Shown piece after piece: positions 48,521 through 51,042 of a DNA stretch of 51,042 nucleotides. The notes below the pieces were generated by a model, which did no database searches, was not told where the DNA came from, and saw only the letters and a list, made by a program, of their open reading frames with translations. Source of the stretch: Nemertoderma westbladi (taxonomy: Eukaryota > Xenacoelomorpha > Nemertodermatida > Nemertodermatidae). The stretch is from positions 1 to 51,042 of the forward strand of contig JAUCBJ010001567.1 in assembly GCA_032718475.1 (NCBI GenBank). The letters run 5' to 3'. Positions within the stretch are counted from its first letter, which is position 1; each line of letters begins with the position of its first letter. The position numbers and the translations under genes are program-made.

Positions 48521-49013
48521 TCGACTGAAAAAAACGACATGAACAGTACCAGCCTGTTGTGGATGGGGATGGGGTGGGGGGGGGGGGGGGGGGGTGTGGG
48601 TCAGTGGACTGGGGGTTCTAAACTGACGAACGAAACGATAATACCAGATGTACTTAAGATTTTTTAATTAGCGAAGAATATTAATTGAATTAACTTGAAA
48701 CATTTTTCACAAACATTTAAACAATTTCACAAGGGGGGTGGGGGGTTACCATGAAACTTAAACAAAACAAGCTGTAAATTACTTAATGAGTTATTACCGG
48801 TATGTTAATTACTATGATTATGACATTATTCATACATCACAAAATCTTATTGTTTTAATTCGAATTTCAACAACATAAGCTCCGGATTGGCTCCGGGTTC
48901 AGAAAATTGACCCGGAGCTCTGGATTTCCGGAGCCGGAGCTCTGTCGCATCCCTATAACCCATACTATACTACATAAGTGATGAGATACAATCTAACAAT
49001 ATACAATCTATCT

Positions 49014-49019
49014 TTTATT
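49014..49019 (-). terminator. Poly(A) signal for the minus-strand terminal exon
   Basis: TTTATT on + is AATAAA on minus, 63 bp after the stop codon of the exon at 49486-49082. Confidence 0.65.
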
Positions 49020-49081
49020 CAACTTATAATGCGTTAGTTAGAAATAGTTATTTACATTTGGGCGTTAATTGCATCAACTAT

Positions 49082-49486
49082 CTATGCAAAAACGACATCA
49101 TATGGTTTAGACTTTGCTAAGTCTCTGTCAACGTATTGCCCGCGATTAGAAACAATATCAGTCTGGGGGTCTTTACAATAACATACTGCACTGTTACTAC
49201 TAATACAATATATACAAAACGCTGGGGCCGGGAATGTAACTGCCGTGTTCGAGCCCAGGTCCCGATGGTCATGTGGTAACATTTGTTCGACAGAAGTCTC
49301 TTCTACACCATCACTGACTATTCTGTATTCTCCGTCGTATCTACTGCGTCTCGCAAGCAATAACTCCGATGCGATTACTCTATAATTGGCTAAATCACCA
49401 GAGTTTGGGACATCAACCAGAGGTATTTTACCCCAGTTTGTATCTTCTTGTTCTCCCGCTGATGTTGCTCCTATGGTTGGAGCGAT
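49082..49486 (-). CDS. Putative last coding exon, unrecognised protein
   Basis: A minus-strand frame of 134 residues plus TAG opens directly at a splice acceptor (TTTAATTACAG) and ends 63 bp before AATAAA. It starts IAPTIGATSAGEQEDTNWGK, continues DVPNSGDLANYRVIASELLL and EYRIVSDGVEETSVEQMLPH, has a small cysteine cluster (FCIYC..........CYC) and ends RDLAKSKPYDVVFA. The frame is open and phase 0 over the whole exon. No ATG lies near its start, so upstream exons must be beyond 49500, probably outside the window and across the 42-bp array. I do not recognise the family; no membrane segment or known motif is visible. It could be the tail of a receptor or scaffold protein, but that is a guess. 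Confidence 0.6.
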   Translation of the reverse strand: MAPTIGATSAGEQEDTNWGKIPLVDVPNSGDLANYRVIASELLLARRSRYDGEYRIVSDGVEETSVEQMLPHDHRDLGSNTAVTFPAPAFCIYCISSNSAVCYCKDPQTDIVSNRGQYVDRDLAKSKPYDVVFA

Positions 49487-49684
49487 CTGTAATTAAATAC
49501 AATGATCGGGTAACACACCGTGTAATTATTGATTGATATCTACAGACAGGCTAATATTATACAACAGTAAATATATTGCATTATGTATAATACATAATGC
49601 ATGTATTATATAGACAAGATAATAAGATCCAAGACATGATAAACATGATATATCATATGCTAAATAATATGAGACATAGCTATA
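49487..49684. other. Intron-like AT-rich sequence
   Basis: Pyrimidine-poor AT-rich stretch between the putative exon and the 42-bp array, with partial degenerate array units from about 49620. No exon seen. Confidence 0.45.
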
Positions 49685-50265
49685 AGTAACATGATCATAG
49701 ATAAATAACATGAGACACAACTATAAGTAACATGATACATATAGATAAATAACATGAGACACAACTATAAGTAACATGATACATAGATAAATAACATGAG
49801 ACACAACTATAAGTAACATGATACATAGATAAATAACATGAGACACAACTATAAGTAACATGATACATAGATAAATGACATGAGACACAACTATAAGTAA
49901 CATGATACATAGATAAATGACATGAGACACAACTATAAGTAACATGATACATAGATAAATAACATGAGACACAACTATAAGTAACATGATACATAGATAA
50001 ATAACATGAGACACAACTATAAGTAACATGATACATAGATAAATAACATGAGACACAACTATAAGTAACATGATACATAGATAAATGACATGAGACACAA
50101 CTATAAGTAACATGATACATAGATAAATAACATGAGACACAACTATAAGTAACATGATACATAGATAAATAACATGAGACACAACTATAAGTAACATGAT
50201 ACATAGATAAATAACATGAGACACAACTATAAGTAACATGATACATAGATAAATACCATCAGACA
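49685..50265. repeat. Minisatellite, 42-bp unit, about 13 copies
   Basis: Unit ATAACATGAGACACAACTAT followed by AAGTAACATGATACATAGAT and AA; GACATGAG is the main variant. The unit itself has two ATAACATGA-like halves. Forty-two is fourteen codons, so the minus strand is open (MYHVTYSCVSCYLS repeat) and joins the adjacent retroelement frame by chance. Confidence 0.96.
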
Positions 50266-50910
50266 CAACTAAAAGTGGAGACCATACGCCGTTGGTTGTG
50301 CCTACTAGAGGCGTGAAAGAGAACCGGCGGTCTTCACACACCTCACGGTAATGTGCCCTCTTGGCCCGGCAGCGCTGTTCCAAGATGGAACTGGTAGAGC
50401 GGTTAGCTAGGGCGTAAGAGGGGTCGTTCGCGTTTACAACCACAATGTCGAACGACGCCTCCCTCTGTCTCCCTCTCGCCACAGTCCCCGCGCCACAATA
50501 TCCGCACGAACTCCGCCAATGACCTGGCCATCCCGGTTAATTGAACCCGTAGAGAGAACAACCTCGCGTGATACTGCAGAGGCGCCATAGGCCGTCGACA
50601 TGAGGTCATCGAAAACATCCTGGACCTCATTATGCCTTCTCGTAACTAAACCGCCGGTTTTTCAGATGAGATCGTGGGTAGTTGAGAACCATTCCCACAC
50701 CCGTCGCACTTGAGTGGGAGTCCAGCCTGTGCAAAGCCGTAGCGGAGCGCTAGGTTGTCCCTAAAAGACTCGTGGTCGAGATTTGTATGGTCAAGAGTCT
50801 AAGGTTGGGCGGTAAGCCAGCCTCCGCCTTTATTCACAGATATCCAACGTACTGTGCGCCACCGATATGTGGGGAGCCCATTGATAGCTGTCTCTAGCCA
50901 CAGCTGCGGC
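50266..50910 (-). pseudogene. C-terminal part of a second type of retrotransposon polyprotein
   Basis: Minus-strand pieces in changing frames: GGGWLTAQP, FRDNLALRYGFAQAGLPLKC and DGCG, then VVNANDPSYALANRSTSSIL, AKRAHYREVC and SFTPLVGTTNGV. These follow the order WLT, EWRD..LRYGL.P..LP..CDGC, V.NTDA.SY...P...L, KKYLEACLQ.R and F.PFV.S.DG found C-terminal to the reverse transcriptase in a retroelement family common in marine eukaryote genomes (from memory of the pattern). Several frameshifts and a stop make it dead. GC content is higher than the surroundings, consistent with an insertion. Confidence 0.65.
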
Positions 50911-51042
50911 TAGGGTTTTACCGTGATTCCCAATGTGGAGTGCAGTCCCGCTGGAGACAGCCTCCACGATTAGAGCAGATCCAAAGCAGGGACATAGCGG
51001 TGGAGGATAGCCTAACGGATGGGAGAAACCTCATTGACGTCA
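50911..51042. other. Window end, no feature assigned
   Basis: GC-richer sequence probably belonging to the same decayed retroelement, but no motif is readable. Confidence 0.4.

Larger units (their letters stand above)
47540..48955. mobile_element. hAT-type non-autonomous element, 1,416 bp, 8-bp target duplication
   Basis: Perfect 16-bp terminal inverted repeats TAGGGATGCGACAGAG at 47540-47555 and 48940-48955. TAACCCAT is duplicated immediately outside (47532-47539 and 48956-48963), the 8-bp size typical of hAT transposons. Subterminal GGAGCCGGAGC-rich repeats occur at both ends. No transposase frame is inside. Instead it has two G tracts (47713-47734, 48576-48594), pyrimidine runs near 48050 and two dispersed-motif copies facing each other. 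Confidence 0.92.

Noticed and set aside
49721-50482. 253-codon minus-strand protein joining the 42-bp array to a conserved-looking N-terminus
   Set aside because: The N-terminal part is a retroelement fragment (SFTPLVGTTNGV motif) and the rest is array read-through; the fusion is accidental.

Overview
The window is a piece of a metazoan nuclear genome. It holds spliced genes with GT-AG introns (calmodulin, glutamine-fructose-6-phosphate transaminase, a calmodulin-like paralogue), an intronless outer-arm dynein light chain 1, several non-LTR retrotransposon copies, MITEs and a tRNA-derived SINE. The AT-rich background, long minisatellites, poly-G tracts and DNA-transposon relics suit a marine invertebrate, possibly a non-vertebrate deuterostome, but nothing fixes the species. 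By my tally about 40% of the window is tandem repeat.

Layout. 1-12.2 kb is repeat-rich and gene-free: five arrays (units about 20/40, 17, 35 and 36 bp) mixed with three decayed reverse-transcriptase copies. 12.29-28.66 kb is a three-exon calmodulin gene on +. Its 14.3 kb intron 1 carries a 26-bp array (12.5-19.7 kb, split by a reverse-transcriptase insertion) and, on the opposite strand, a complete two-exon GFPT gene (25724 down to 21266). Its intron 2 is mostly a 30-bp array that runs up to the acceptor. A 306-bp (ACTG)n tract and a 492-residue reverse-transcriptase ORF follow. 33.35-40.43 kb is a calmodulin-like gene with the same two intron positions and phases. Its intron 2 is filled with about 160 copies of a 33-bp unit that is a copy of the gene's own exon 2/intron 2 junction. 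DNAL1 (40.79-41.33 kb) follows 353 bp downstream.

41.3-49 kb is intergenic: a 21-bp array of about 106 copies, a second array of the same unit in inverted orientation, fold-back elements, and a 1.4 kb hAT-type element with a perfect 8-bp target duplication. On the minus strand, 49.49-49.08 kb looks like the last coding exon of an unrecognised gene with a nearby poly(A) signal. A 42-bp array and a decayed reverse transcriptase of a second type close the window.

Function. Calmodulin is the general Ca2+ sensor. The calmodulin-like protein keeps only one canonical EF-hand of four. DNAL1 is axonemal. GFPT makes glucosamine-6-phosphate. No operon is evident. The strongest candidates for something undescribed are the splice-donor minisatellite with a CRE-type site in most units, the inverted 21-bp array pair, the over-represented palindrome TACCGGTA, and a short dispersed family carrying CTAACCAAAACAATAAAC.
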